Shown here piece by piece: positions 1-11,370 of a DNA stretch of 64,000 nucleotides. The DNA comes from Buddleja alternifolia. Taxonomy: Eukaryota > Streptophyta > Magnoliopsida > Lamiales > Scrophulariaceae. The stretch spans positions 41,600,423 to 41,664,422 of the forward strand of contig CM033394.1 in NCBI GenBank assembly GCA_019426215.1, read 5' to 3'. Both the position numbers and the translations under genes were made by a program. Position 1 is the first letter of the stretch; the number at the start of each line of letters is the position of its first letter. Under the pieces are notes generated by a model, which worked only from the letters and a program-made list of their open reading frames with translations, did no database searches and was not told the DNA's origin.

Positions 1-115
1 TAATATTATATGTATATATTTATGTATTGTAATTAGTGTACATATATATATATATATATATATCTACACACACATACACATGTGTACTAGAACACATATA
101 ATATAAAATTCATTC

Positions 116-175
<60 letters not shown>

Positions 176-180
176 TTCTA
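1..180. repeat. TA and CA microsatellites
   Basis: Alternating TA, CA and TA runs, including an almost pure CA run at about 119-158. There is no coding potential. The tract abuts the putative left end of a Gypsy LTR. Confidence 0.9.
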
Positions 181-185
181 TAATA

Positions 186-687
186 TGTGATGTGCACCAA
201 AAATGTCTAGGGACATTATCGTAATTAGCATTCCCTAGGCTCGGGCCGGGCTCAACACGTAGGTCCAATCCACGGTTATTATATTAGTTAAGCCCAAAAG
301 GGCTGACGACCCACTAAGAATGATTGGGCTATTTAATTAGTCTAACGACTAATAAAGGGATTATTGTTAAACTTGATGAGTTGTTGCTAAACCTAAGCCT
401 ACGGCCCATAGCCCACTACCTGCTCCATATAAATACCTTAGAGGAGCCGAAAAAGGCTTATTATCTACTCCCCTAGTAAAAATTTACCGGCTATTGAAAG
501 TAACCCCATAAAAGAATTACGAACAGACTTGATCCCTATTCATCGGGTACGTAGGCAACTCATCACATTCGAGTCTAGTCTATACAATCATCAACCCCTA
601 ACCTAGTTTGTCGTGCGTTGGATCGGTTCCACCACCCCACGTGGTCAATCACGTGTTATTCATTGACTGATGATTTTTACCATCATC
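186..687 (+). mobile_element. Ty3/Gypsy 5' LTR (probable)
   Basis: This non-coding segment precedes a leader of the form TTGGCACCGTCTGTAGGAAC at 690-709, a close variant of the leader found next to the LTR in many plant Gypsy elements. A TATA box (TATAAATA, about 427-434) would be the LTR promoter. The segment begins TGTGATG and ends ATCATCA, giving TG...CA termini of about 500 bp. Both termini are inferred, because no second LTR lies in the window to fix them. The following gag relic supports plus-strand orientation. Confidence 0.6.
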
Positions 688-729
688 AGATTGGCACCGT
701 CTGTAGGAACAGCGCTCCAGCCACTGAGC

Positions 730-1975
730 ATGCAAACTAGGTCACAAACGCGTACTACCAGTGATAGGATGACTAGCCACTATCATCCCGTTGCTGCCGA
801 TGAACTTCCTAACCCAACACCTAAAGATCGGCCTGACACTCATATGGGTAAAGAGAATCCCCCCCCAACGGTTCGACTAATGGCGGGGGTCCTGGAATAG
901 CATCCCCGATGAACGAGCAAAATGTGCTTCCCGCGACACCAATAGTGATTCCACCCCCTGCTTCCAGGGTGTTTGATATCACTCAAAAGGCATTGCTTAC
1001 CCTGGTTGAAGATGCCTCTGTGCGAGCAGCAGAGAGGCCGGTTCAGCAATACACCTAGGCACATCCATCGCGTGCATCACCTGCTCCGACAGAGGTTCCC
1101 AGGTGAGGAACGCCCAAGAGATGCCCCCAACTCAAGGAAAGGGGCCCCAAGATCCGCCACCTTAGTCGGTTCGTGGAGTTCGGGAGCATCAAGACAAAAA
1201 TCACCCCCACAGAGTAGCGCCTAGACAATCGCCCCACCGAGATCAGGAGTCCTTGACCCCCAGTGGGAATGGATCAATGCGATTCGACTCTCAGGTGAAT
1301 GGGACAACACGAGATAGAGAATAAAATAGTGTGGTCTCATCCCCCGAGAGGCCACCAAGGGGAAGAGATAGAAGGCCAATGCTTGCTAGGTCTCCACGCC
1401 GAGGTCAAGTCTCATTGACCCCCGAAGAGACCTTACCAAGGCAAGAGGGCCGAAGAAGGTGCGCACCTCACCATGATGGAAATCTGGAGGACCATGTGTG
1501 ATATGAAGACATGCGGCTAATACCACTAGCTGTAGCACCCCCTAAGAGAAGTCCTTTCTGCCTGGAAATTTTGGCAGAGTCACTGCCGCAAGGGCTCAAG
1601 ATACTACACCTGAATGAGCATGAGGGAGCTGGAGACACTCACGAGCATGTTAGCAAGTTCAATGCTAAGGCTGACATGTATGACGTCAGTGATGCGGCCT
1701 ACTGTATGATTTTTCGGACCACCCTATCAGGTCGGGCCTTTAGCTGGTTTAACCAATTGCTCGCAGGTAGCATTATCGACTTCGAGCAGTTGATAAAACG
1801 CTTCCTTAACCACTCCTCCATGAACAAGAAGTATCAAAAGACAACCTCATTTCTATTCGTGGTGGTGCAAAACGATGGTGAAGTCCTTGGTAATCAAAGC
1901 CCCCTCCCCTACAGTGTCATTTTGGTGAGGCCGAGCTTAAAACTATTCCAAGACCGAGGGCTAAGCACGAAATGA
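730..1975 (+). pseudogene. Decayed Ty3/Gypsy gag
   Basis: Coding remnants downstream of the LTR. A first open stretch starts at an ATG near 730 and stops at 900. It is followed by frames with several stops. From 1511 to 1975 there is a 154-codon stretch matching the retrotransposon gag domain, with the typical pattern of a Trp-Phe pair followed by LLAGSI, DFEQL and a basic FL..S segment (SGRAFSWFNQL is readable). No protease, RT, RNase H or integrase is found between here and 2.6 kb, so pol is deleted. The element is therefore a truncated, non-coding relic. The family is Gypsy; a Tat-like lineage is only an impression. Confidence 0.7.
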
Positions 1976-2630
1976 CAACCACTTAGGGATACCACCAAGT
2001 CGACTAACTCATTGTGCTCAGGGAGGCATCAGCAGGTAACAAATTTTTTTAAACATTATCGTACTTTTTATATTTCTCGTTGAGCAGGGGTGCTCACTAG
2101 CACAACCTACCTTCACTTAAGTTTTAAAGTGCCCATATGCACCCCCTCACCTTTTTGCACCAATGTTCAATATAAATTTTCGCTATATGCTTGTTAAGTG
2201 CCTTAAGGCACCTTTCCCTTACAGTGTTGTGGAAGTTAAATTTATCTGATAGCATATTAACACATCATCTATGAATGTGTATGTCCCCAACCAATGGTTG
2301 ATTCAACAACACCTAAAACAATAAGCCCCTCGGAACCATTATTTTCGATCGAGGCTACTTCGTAAAATTCAAAGCTCTCTTCTCGAGGCTAACATAGGTG
2401 GAGCAACAAATGTCCCCCGAACCCTTAAGAGCTCAGTCGAGACTAGCCTACCTTGTGATCCCTCCACAATTACCGAGAAGGTATGAGGATTTAAAAATCA
2501 CCCCCCCTCCGACATGGAATTTGGACCGAGATCATACCAATATAACGAAGGTGAAAATTCACCTCATACAATCTAAGGTGAAAACTCACCTCATATGCAT
2601 AATACATATGTATACATATATAATATAATA
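1976..2630 (+). mobile_element. Non-coding remainder of the Gypsy relic
   Basis: No protein domain is readable. The sequence has the base composition of the preceding gag. At 2549-2595 it holds two near-identical palindromic units around GGTGAAAATTCACC and GGTGAAAACTCACC. It grades into AT microsatellite sequence. Assignment to the same Gypsy element is inferred from continuity. Confidence 0.4.
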
Positions 2631-3987
2631 TAATAATTAATCGAAGTATTTTTATGTATATAATTTTGTATATGTATATATAAGTGTATATTATTGCGTG
2701 CATATAAAAATGTGCAAATCTAGGAAATATATATGCATGTCAATCTCTTAAGCTCATTTAAAATATAATATCTAAAAATATAATATATAATATATATATA
2801 TATAGCTACATATATAATGTATGTCTTTATATAGTTGTATACATATATATTTATTTATATATGTATACCATGAATGAAAAACCACAGGTGAACATAATTG
2901 AATACTTACAAAATTTCTTAACTAAACTAAATGGTTAAACCTAAGTCACATAGAGCAGGAGAGGGACCGTAGATCGATAAAATTTGAAAGAAATTGGGAG
3001 TGGGAGCGCCTTAGAGCGTATTTAATATAAATATATTTTAAAGCTCATCTCATCATATGTCTCACATGTTATTATAAATTGTTTAGTCAAATTATCTTTA
3101 GATATTATTTTGATAAGATTATCTCTTATTAAAATAAGTATTATGTATATGTACACATACATAATTTTACAATATTACAAGTTTATTATGTATTTATTAT
3201 ATATGTATATATACATATATATATATATGTATTTAATGTGTAAAAAATAATATTATATACATCTGTATATAAGTATATACAAATATATATTTGATATAAA
3301 TATTTAATAATATATTATTCATAATGCATATATCATACAATATATATATACACACACACACACACATATGTAAATATACATTATACACATGTATATGCAT
3401 ATGTTTATACAATACATAATATATAATATATGTATGCATACATATTTATAAAACATACGTATTATATTCTATAAAATATATACATATAATGTATTATATA
3501 TATTTATAATATATACATAATAATATTACATAGAGGTATATTGTAATTGATGTAATTATATATAAGAGTGTATTTTATTATGTAACATATATAATGTATA
3601 CGTATACGTAAATATAATATCACATGTATTTACATATATATTACATGTACATAATTTTATAATATTAAGTGTATATTACTTATATAATATATATATATAT
3701 ATATGTATGAATATACATATACATATGCATAATAATATATATATATGTGTGTGTGTGTGTGTATTAAAATATATACATCAGTCTATAATTATATATGAAT
3801 GAATAATACATATATATGTGTCATAATACGTCGATATATATTATTATTCATATATATATATATATATGTATTATTTATAATATATATTATATGTATAATA
3901 TATATGCATCAATATACATAGTATATATATAATATAAGTAATTTATAATATTATGTGCATATTACATATATAATATCTATATTTACG

Positions 3988-4020
<33 letters not shown>

Positions 4021-4245
4021 GCATAGACATAAAAAATTAATATGTATTTGTATATTATGATATGTGCAACGGTATATAATTATATATACATACATAAAAC
4101 GTCAACATAGATATTAGTATTATTCATAATATATATATATATATATATATATGATAGTGATACATATAAATAATATATATACATACGTCAATATACATAA
4201 TATATCATATATACGTATATTATATGTACACACCTATTATATATA

Positions 4246-4322
<77 letters not shown>
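2630..4322. repeat. AT-rich microsatellite desert
   Basis: About 1.7 kb of imperfect TA, TATG, ATAC and CA repeats with no recognisable gene. Notable runs are GT repeats near 3747-3762, repeated ATACAT at about 3985-4020, and a nearly pure TA run at 4245-4308 followed by GA repeats to 4322. Short open frames here are low-complexity artefacts. Confidence 0.9.
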
Positions 4323-4344
4323 AGTATCTCTCTAACCCCTAAAA

Positions 4345-4472
4345 CTAGGACAAGCTGTTTTGGGGGTGTTTGGCCAAACATGAGTTTCTATGTTTGGCCA
4401 AATTGTTCTGGTCCAAACAAATTTTGGGCTGGGTTTTTCGCCAAAACCCAGCCAAAAATAGAGACAAACAAA
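4345..4472. mobile_element. Right-end fragment of a Tourist-like MITE
   Basis: This stretch matches the right end of the MITE at 35012-36033: CCAAACATGAG, a spacer, TTTTGGGCTGGGTTTT, then CAAACAAAGC followed by TTAA. No matching left end was found, so it is a truncated copy. Confidence 0.55.
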
Positions 4473-4489
4473 GCTTAAATTTTTTTCGT

Positions 4490-4975
4490 AGTGGATAGAT
4501 ATATTTTTTAGTCGTTCAGTTCAAATCAAATATCAACATCAGAAAAATTGCATTTATGATCCTATATGTTTGTCCTTTTTCAATTCTGGTCCCATTCATT
4601 ATGAGAATCTTACATTATGTCCCTTAACTTTTAAAAATTCTCACATTTGCTCCCAATCGAATATTCTATTCATAATTTAATAGTCAACTCCGTTAGTGAA
4701 CATTTTGACTAGTTTTTTTTTTTTTTTGGAGAATTCGTAAGTGAATGCACTCACATACATATTTTAGTCAATATTACGATGTATCTATTCAAAACCACAT
4801 GCTACTCACGCACAAAATATCTCAAAACAACTGGTCAAAATGTTGACCAATGAAGTTGGCCGTTAAACTTCAGACGAAAAACTCGGTTGGGGATGTGAGA
4901 ATATATAAAAGTTAGGGAACATAATGTGAGAACCTCGTAACAATTTCCTCTAATAAAGAAATATACAATATATCT
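4490..4975. repeat. Mutator-like foldback relic (GGAAAATTGCA family)
   Basis: A left arm beginning near AAAAATTGCATTTATGATCC and a right arm ending near 4960 are imperfect inverted copies of each other. The left edge, GTAGTGGATAGATATATT at about 4489, also matches the unit repeated at 23120 and 23570. So the same composite (CACTA end plus Mutator-like end) occurs here. No target duplication was found. Confidence 0.55.
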
Positions 4976-5309
4976 CCCTTATGGGGAAAATTATATTTTT
5001 CGTCTCATAAGTTTGGCCCATTTCAATTATAGTCGCATCTGTCACAAATTTCTCACATTTAGTCCAAATCGAAATTCTCATCCAAAATTTAATGGTTAAT
5101 TCCGTTAGTTAATATTTCGACAATTTGTTTTGGAAAAAATTGATGGATTTGTGGATACCGATTGATATAAAAATTTGTGAGAAGTCAAAAAGGGTTCAAG
5201 AATGGTCAAAGATAGTTTGACCGGGATCAACGAGGGTTTGACCGCTAATTGTTTTTCTGTTTGGTGTGTGCCTTCAATGCCAACGAGGAGTTAGATTGTT
5301 GTTTCTGGG

Positions 5310-5812
5310 GAAAATTGCATTTTTCGCCCTGTAACTTCTACCTAGTTCATTTTTGGTGACATTTGTTACAAATCCGCACATTTAGCCCTATAACTTTCAA
5401 AATTTCTCATATTTAGTCCCGATCGAAGTTTTCATCCAAAAGCTATGGTCAACTCCGTTAGTCAACTCTTTGGCCAGTTTTTTTGGGGGAGACTTCGTGT
5501 GTGAGTGCATCCAAGCATGAATTCTTTTTAGGAACGACACATTATTAGTTGAATTGCAAACTGCCATAAATCAACAATAATTAGATGACACAAGGAATTT
5601 TAATGTGGATTGAAAAATTTTCTACATCCACTGGCCAATACTAGACTACATCTTGACCAACAGAGTTGACCATCAAATTTTGGACAAAAAAATTCTGTTG
5701 GGACTATATGTGAGACAATTTATAAGTTATGAGACTAAATGTGAGAAATTTATAACGAAAGAGACCAAAATAAAAATGAAGCAAAGTTATGAGACGAAAA
5801 ATGTATATTTCC
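5310..5812. repeat. Mutator-like foldback element
   Basis: The left terminus GGGGAAAATTGCATTTTTCG and a right terminus that reads GGAAATATACATTTTTCGTC on the opposite strand form imperfect terminal inverted repeats. The arms keep the family pattern of 'GTCCC ATAACTTT' modules and CTCCGTTAGT motifs. A partial unit of the same family precedes it at about 4983-5150. No clear 9-bp duplication was seen. There is no transposase. Confidence 0.55.
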
Positions 5813-6851
5813 TTCCGTTATGCCACTAAAATAATCTTTAACATTCATTATCCGACTTTAGTATGTACACTTTATTTAGTGGGATATTTAATTTTTTTCG
5901 GAGGCCTCAAGCATTTGAGACAAACGAAGTCTGAATCCCTGATCTCACCCTTTCCTAAACAAAGTCCGCATTTGAACTAAACGTTTTAGAAACAATCTTG
6001 AAGTTCAAATTTGTTCTGCCAAATCAATCTAAAAAACAACCCTTTCCTATCTATTTGTGATAGCAGCCCAAACTTTCAAATTTAACACTCCCACATCAGC
6101 CTACAATGACATCCTATGTCCCAAACCAGGCATCTTTAGTTTGTGCAACAACGGCTCAAAACTTCATCGTATCTTCACGGCCAAGGAATATTCTGGTAAG
6201 GTTCGAATGGCATTGCAAAGTTGGCATATTTGAGGCTTCATCGTCGATGTATCAATGGAATTCCTCGAGTGACTGAATTACTGGATATTAATAAGAGCAT
6301 TCATATATAGCCAAATAATTGATCCATATATCTAATCAATAAAGAAATCCATACCACCGTCCTGATCAATTTTTACTTCGGACCCTTGTGCGGGGCCAAG
6401 ATTGTATATCATGTAGCTAGATGTATTTATGAATAACTCATAATCAAATTAATCTAGAAACAAAAAGTAAAAGCTGTAAATATATATAGAACATATTAAT
6501 TAAATCGAATACAAAATAATAACGAGATTGATTTAAATTTCATTGATGACAAATATGAAAAAATGTTGCTAATTAAGTAGTACTCTTGCAGAGGTATGCA
6601 AAATCTGAATTATTATAATACTGAGTAAACTTGAACTATACAACCAATCTATCTATAAGAATATTCCCAATTGAATAAGAATTAATAAATAGGGTCGACC
6701 TAGAAACGTCGACATATAGTCAGAAAAACTACTCAAATTGTTGCTTGAGATGGATCTTCCGTTGTTTGGGCCGTCGACCTCCAAGTGAAAATGATCATAA
6801 GGCGGCATCAATTGATCATTTTCATCATGATCTCCATGATCATCATCATCA
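5813..6851. other. Intergenic, no gene recognised
   Basis: AT-rich sequence between the foldback elements and the 3' end of the NAC relic. An open frame at 5789-5980 overlaps the transposon end and resembles no protein known to me. The last few hundred bases would be the 3' region of the NAC relic. A GATCATCATCATCAT run at about 6835-6856 lies at the edge. Confidence 0.5.
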
Positions 6852-7742
6852 TCATAAAATCCAACTTAAACATTCGTCTACAGCGCTCGCCCAATCAAAA
6901 TCCTCATCGTCTTCAATATTAGATTGTACTTGATCAGCGGGTAAGATGACAACCGTTGAAGCTCCACCGTTTCCAGTAGTACCCTTCAACAGATCATAAT
7001 AATAATTATTATGATGATCATCAAGAAGTGAATTAATTCCGACTTGATAATCAGAATCGTCCTTAGTAGTATAAATATGATCATGGAGTTGATTAATATG
7101 ATGGCATGCTTCAAAAGATAGAGTTACATCCTGCACCTTCCCAGTAGTAACCTCCTCCAACTCTTTATCAATCATGTCTTTTAGAATAAACTCGAGTTGA
7201 GTATCATCAATAGGAGTAGTATGATCCTGAATTAGATGATCCGGTTCATGATCATGTGAATAATAGTATTCTTGATCAGTAGGAGCAGTACTATTATAAC
7301 TAGACAGCACCAACATATCATCCGAAGAATTATATGGTATATGATCTGCCGGTATAACTTGATGATCATGATCAAATGTTAATGTTGTCTTCTGTTTCTT
7401 ACAATGTAAATCACTACTCCTCCCATCTTCTTCTTCTTCTGATCTTTTCTTCGACACTTTTCTTGTGATTCTACAAATCACATAGTCCTTATATTTCAAG
7501 TCATAATTATCCTTTAAAACCCTGTCTAATGAAAACTCATGCATGATCTAGCGATCTCCTTTGGATCCTCCTAATTTCCTCTCCTCAAAACTCAACATCT
7601 TCCTCTTCCCGATTACTTCACAGGTGGATTTGCTGACTATAGTTGTTAGACCGGTCTGGCCTTCCCATGTGCCATGACCGTTGCAGGTTCTTGAAATACG
7701 TGTCTTGCCCTCTGTCATGGACTTAGCCTCAATACTAAGGTT

Positions 7743-8278
7743 GTATGTGGCACTTAGCTCAATCCGCCTCTTGCTTGACTCGCTAAGTCAGCCTCTCCCG
7801 AACTGTGCTCGTGTGCTAAAGGAAAATTGGCAAAATACACAAGAAAGCTCTTAGAGGGAAGCACTCTTTATTGCTTTTCCAAACTTGGATTGATACAAAT
7901 GAGCCCCTGACCCCTATATATGTAGTACTTCACCTCCTCAATGGATGGTGGTGATCATCTTAATCTAACACCTAATATTTTCTATCTAGAGAATTCCACT
8001 AGATATTTACAAGGATATTTCTAGATACATTCTAGATAATTCCTACACAAGTTCTACACATTTCTAGAACATTCTAAAACCTTCTACAAGGTTCTACAAT
8101 CATTCCAGAGCTTTCTACTAGTATCTACATTATTCTAGAGTATTCTTGAACATTCCAGAATTTTCTAGATTTTTTTAGAATTCTCCAGAATATTCAAATA
8201 GCTTCTAGATTCTCGAAAATCGGGAAAAATGTCATGTCCCCATCGTCTCAAATTACTTCAAATTGTCTGTGCGTGACA
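7743..8278 (-). mobile_element. Solo LTR with heat-shock elements
   Basis: On the minus strand the insert starts TGTCACGCAC at 8278. It has a TATA-like box (CATATATAGG, about 7912-7921) and a poly(A) signal AATAAA at 7867-7872, which is the U3-R-U5 order of an LTR. It splits the NAC coding sequence. Flanking pentamers CGAGG (8279-8283) and TGAGG (7738-7742) are a 4/5 match and may be the target duplication. If the LTR ends CATACA at about 7753 instead, the duplication would be unexplained. No internal retroelement sequence flanks it, hence solo. Copia affiliation is inferred. Confidence 0.7.
7960..8215 (-). promoter_or_regulatory. Cluster of heat-shock elements
   Basis: Dense TTCTAGAA-type words sit upstream of the LTR TATA box. 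A perfect array of five alternating TTC and GAA units at strict 5-bp spacing spans 8143-8165. A perfect three-unit array, TTCTAGAACATTC, lies at 8062-8074. Such arrays are the binding sites of heat-shock factors. Heat induction is inferred, not shown. Confidence 0.7.
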
Positions 8279-8679
8279 CCTCGCTAACTTTGGATAACCT
8301 CGTAAAAACATACATCTCTCTTGAGGTCATTGGTGGTATTCCAGTACGGACAATCAAGAATATCACTAAAAACATCGGATGGATGTTTGTCACCATATAA
8401 ATCTTTCTCAACTATGGGATTGAACCCGGGCAACTGCTATCCCATAGCTTTTCTGAATAGGAAGAATTTGATGAGTTGTTCCTCTGTAGGTACAAACTTA
8501 AACCCTATAGCTGGATCAGTTTCAGCTATATTACTCATCTCATCACCATCATCCCTCTTCTTCATCTTTCCCAAATTCTTCATCAATCGATCTCGATCTC
8601 TCAATCTTTGTCGTGCGTACATGTCTCTAGCTCAATTTTTCTCTCTCGAATTGAATTATTTTCTCAGAACTAGCTAGCT

Positions 8680-9090
8680 ACACTTCCTTTCAATTAATAT
8701 TCTGCAAGTGCAGGTATTGGTAGGGAAAATTAAGAGAACAACAACATTTTGCATAACCAATTAAGCATATAGCAACCAAATCCAAAACCTTTAAGGGCAT
8801 AGCACCCTCCAATTTTCAATTTAGCCCCTCAACCAAGCCACTATTTTTGACCAAGTCAAAATGGCCAAAACCAAGCAAAAACTGACACATGGCAAGTAAT
8901 TTTTCTTTTTAAGCAAATAAACTTTTTTGCCTTTTTCAGTTTGGTCCCTTTATTTTCTTGTTGAATTGTTTATACCCATTATTTTCTTGTTGAATTATTT
9001 TTAAGAGTAATTATACATATTTTAAAGAAAAGGGAATCCCAACCCGCTTTTATAAATTTGCATAAAACTCTATATTTGCACTCATAATTT
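8680..9090. other. Spacer between NAC relic and pararetrovirus
   Basis: Low-complexity sequence with no gene. A short imperfect direct repeat around TATTTTCTTGTTGAATT occurs at about 8951-8967 and 8982-8998. The left integration junction of the pararetrovirus probably lies in or near this stretch but cannot be fixed. Confidence 0.4.
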
Positions 9091-9096
9091 ATTTAC

Positions 9097-9792
9097 ATGC
9101 CTGTACCCGATAATATTTTGAACTCCTCTATTGATTGTCTTAATACTTTAGAAAACTTAGATTATAATAATCAGGAATTAATCTTAGAATTATGAAACCA
9201 ATTAATAAATATGAGAGATAATTGGGTTAATATTTATTTTAACACACCACCTATAGCACGAGATCACCAAAGCTATATTAAATTTCTTTTAGTTTTAAAT
9301 ATATTAATACCAGCATTTTATTAAAAATAGATCCTTCTAATTATAAAAAAAATTAGAATATTTAGATCTAGAATATAGTTTATCCGATAGAACTATAATC
9401 TCTTTAGATAAACATAAATTTATTTGTAGATTTGATTCAAGTTTTAAGCACAATTTACATTCGGAAAATAAACATTTAAATAGTTTAACGGATTTACTTA
9501 TATCTCTAGCGTCAAACTTAGAGTTAGAAAACACAAAATTTCATAAAATCTTAGATTCATTAAAAGAAGCTATTTTAATAAATAAAGAAATAATAAAGAA
9601 GGGTGAAAATAATAATTTAGATTATATTAAACAACAATCTGAGGATACTCTAAAAATAGTTAAAAAATATAATAAGCTTTTCCCTACTAAAGACGAAATA
9701 ATAGATTTAAAATATAGTTTGGAAAGTAATAAGCTAAAACAAATAAAAATCGAAACTAAGAAAACTCTAAGTAAAGTAATAAAAAAAAATTG
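9097..9792 (+). pseudogene. Endogenous pararetrovirus ORF1 relic
   Basis: Open reading starts at an ATG at 9097 and hits an in-frame TGA at 9193-9195, then continues with further stops and frameshifts. The second half, from about 9360, reads as a Lys/Glu/Leu-rich helical, coiled-coil-like protein. It lies just before ORF2 in the position of ORF1 of badna- and tungro-type caulimovirids, whose product associates with virions. I recognise it by position and composition, not by a diagnostic motif. It is decayed and cannot encode an intact protein. Confidence 0.5.
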
Positions 9793-9850
9793 AAGCTCAA
9801 AATTTAGAAACTAGTAAAACTTTAAAAAATATAGAACGAATAGTTAGCGG

Positions 9851-10174
9851 ATGAATAGTATAGAAAATAGATTAGAATATAAAAGAGCCATTGAATTAGC
9901 AAATAAATACATATATACAGAAGAAGGATTTACTACCTATCAAGGAACTAGTAATTCAGATAAATTATATCCTAAACTTTGGAATATCCAATTTGCTTTA
10001 ATTTTACAAGTATTTGAAAGGCTAGATAAATTAGAAAAATTAAGCACTAAAATAGACACAGTATCCCAAGTAATTAAAGGAGATTTACAAGATAGTATAG
10101 AAGAAAGATTAGCAAATCTAGCATTAGAAGAGTCTGAAAAACCTAAAAAGGAACCTAAAAAATATATATATTGA
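9851..10174 (+). pseudogene. Endogenous pararetrovirus ORF2 relic (107 codons open)
   Basis: An uninterrupted 107-codon frame with a C-terminal helical, charged region (LDKLEKLSTKID) and a short basic, Lys/Pro-rich tail ending seven bases before ORF3. Size, position and the basic tail fit the small second ORF of badnavirus- and tungrovirus-like genomes, whose products bind nucleic acid and associate with virions. It is the only viral frame here with no internal stop. It is treated as a relic because the rest of the provirus is decayed. Confidence 0.55.
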
Positions 10175-10924
10175 TAAAAAAATGTTGAGATCATTTAGTG
10201 GTACTAATAAAACTATAAGTGAATCAAGTAATAAAGAAAAAGGGAAAGGAAAAATAAGTAACACTTTTACTAAAAGAATGTTTAGAGGATCGGGAAGTCA
10301 AAGCTTAGCTAGAGAAGTAGAGTTGGAAGAAATAATAGATGTAGAAGAATATCATAATTTGTATAACAACAAAGGAATAGATAAATTAAAATCTAAAACG
10401 TTATACAAAGTGGGAAAAATGGATTTTAACACACATTTAATTAAGAAATTTAGAGAAAAAGAAGTAAAAGTTACAACAAATGCTGAAATTATAAGCTTAG
10501 TTAGCCCGGAATGTATAAAGCAATTAAAACAGTTAAAGCAAAAGTATATACATTTAGGATTAATTATTGTAGGAATAAAAGGATTAACTAGAAAAGGAAC
10601 TGGTGGAAAGGTTTTAATTTTATTATTAGATAAAAGTTGGTTTGATGATAGGAGAGCAGTATTTGCTAGTATGGAAATAGATATGATTAATAATGTAAGA
10701 ATATTTTATGTAGCTCCAAATATGATGAGAAGTATTAAAGATATTAATAAAATTATTATGGGAATACAAACTAGAGGATATGAAACATATGATGGTAACA
10801 ATGTTAGGAATCAAGGCTCTCAATGGTGAACTAACAACGGTAAATATAAGAAAATATGGGAAAACAAAAGCAATAAAGAAGACAAAAAATTTTATGGTGG
10901 AAACCCAATTAAGGGAAAAAAACC

Positions 10925-11370
10925 ACCTCCAACTAGATCTTTTATTTCAACTCTCTCAAAGTGATTCGATTGCTATTACAAGATGAATTCTATGCTATTT
11001 AAATAGACAAAAGTGAAGTTAAAACCCTGATAGATTTAGGAAAAACAATCCTAAATCAACCCTTGGACTTAATGAAACAATCCTCATCAAAATAGGACTT
11101 AAAAAACATGCCAAAAATACATAAGCCTCGAACAAATGGAAAAAAGCGCATCTCCAGCGCTGTTACCCGCACCTGGGCGCCATACGGTGGCGCCTGGGTG
11201 CCATATTTCTAGGCACTGCCATGACGGCGCCTAGGCACCGCCATCAGCGTGTGGCGCCCCCCTTGCTTCACTTTTTCGCCTCCTGTTTGTCCTTTTGAGA
11301 TCTCGGTCTAACCCCGATCCTTCTTGGCTCTATTTTGGCTCCTTTTCCAACCTATTTTGATCCGACTCCA
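10925..11370 (-). mobile_element. LTR fragment inserted in pararetrovirus ORF3
   Basis: The segment shares organisation and words with both LTRs of the element at 48897-51292: CTCAAAGTGA, a GC-rich core, then TTGGCTCTATTTTGGCTCCT and a CCGACTCCAC end. Orientation matches the minus-strand LTR. The viral frame is lost on entry and resumes after it. The left boundary is uncertain because the LTR's first third is missing. It is a diverged member of the same family. Confidence 0.55.

Larger units (their letters stand above)
6852..8622 (-). pseudogene. NAC transcription-factor pseudogene
   Basis: The minus strand carries the NAC subdomains in order. Subdomain A, IGFKFVPTEEQLIKFF, lies at about 8520-8465. 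A B-like region with the motif EKDLYGDKHPSDVF follows at about 8410-8370. Next come MYVFTRLSKVSE at about 8320-8285, then TRISRTCNGHGTWEGQTG and VIGKRKMLSF at about 7725-7595, and finally MHEFSLD with YVICRI at 7544-7460. An acidic, His-rich C-terminal tail ends in ECLSWIL at 6852. The reading frame is broken four ways: a TAG at 8437-8439, a frameshift near 8330, a solo LTR between the two halves (7743-8278), and a TAG at 7548-7550 where the family has the Trp of WVMHE. If intact it would be a DNA-binding regulator in the nucleus. The C-terminal 230 codons remain open, so a truncated transcript is possible. Confidence 0.8.

Noticed and set aside
3985..4020. Regular ATACAT repeats as a CRISPR-like array
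   Set aside because: Uninterrupted hexamer microsatellite with no spacers, in plant DNA.
8321..8677. Plus-strand frames of 118 and 65 codons
   Set aside because: They are the antisense of the NAC relic, whose minus-strand subdomains are recognisable.
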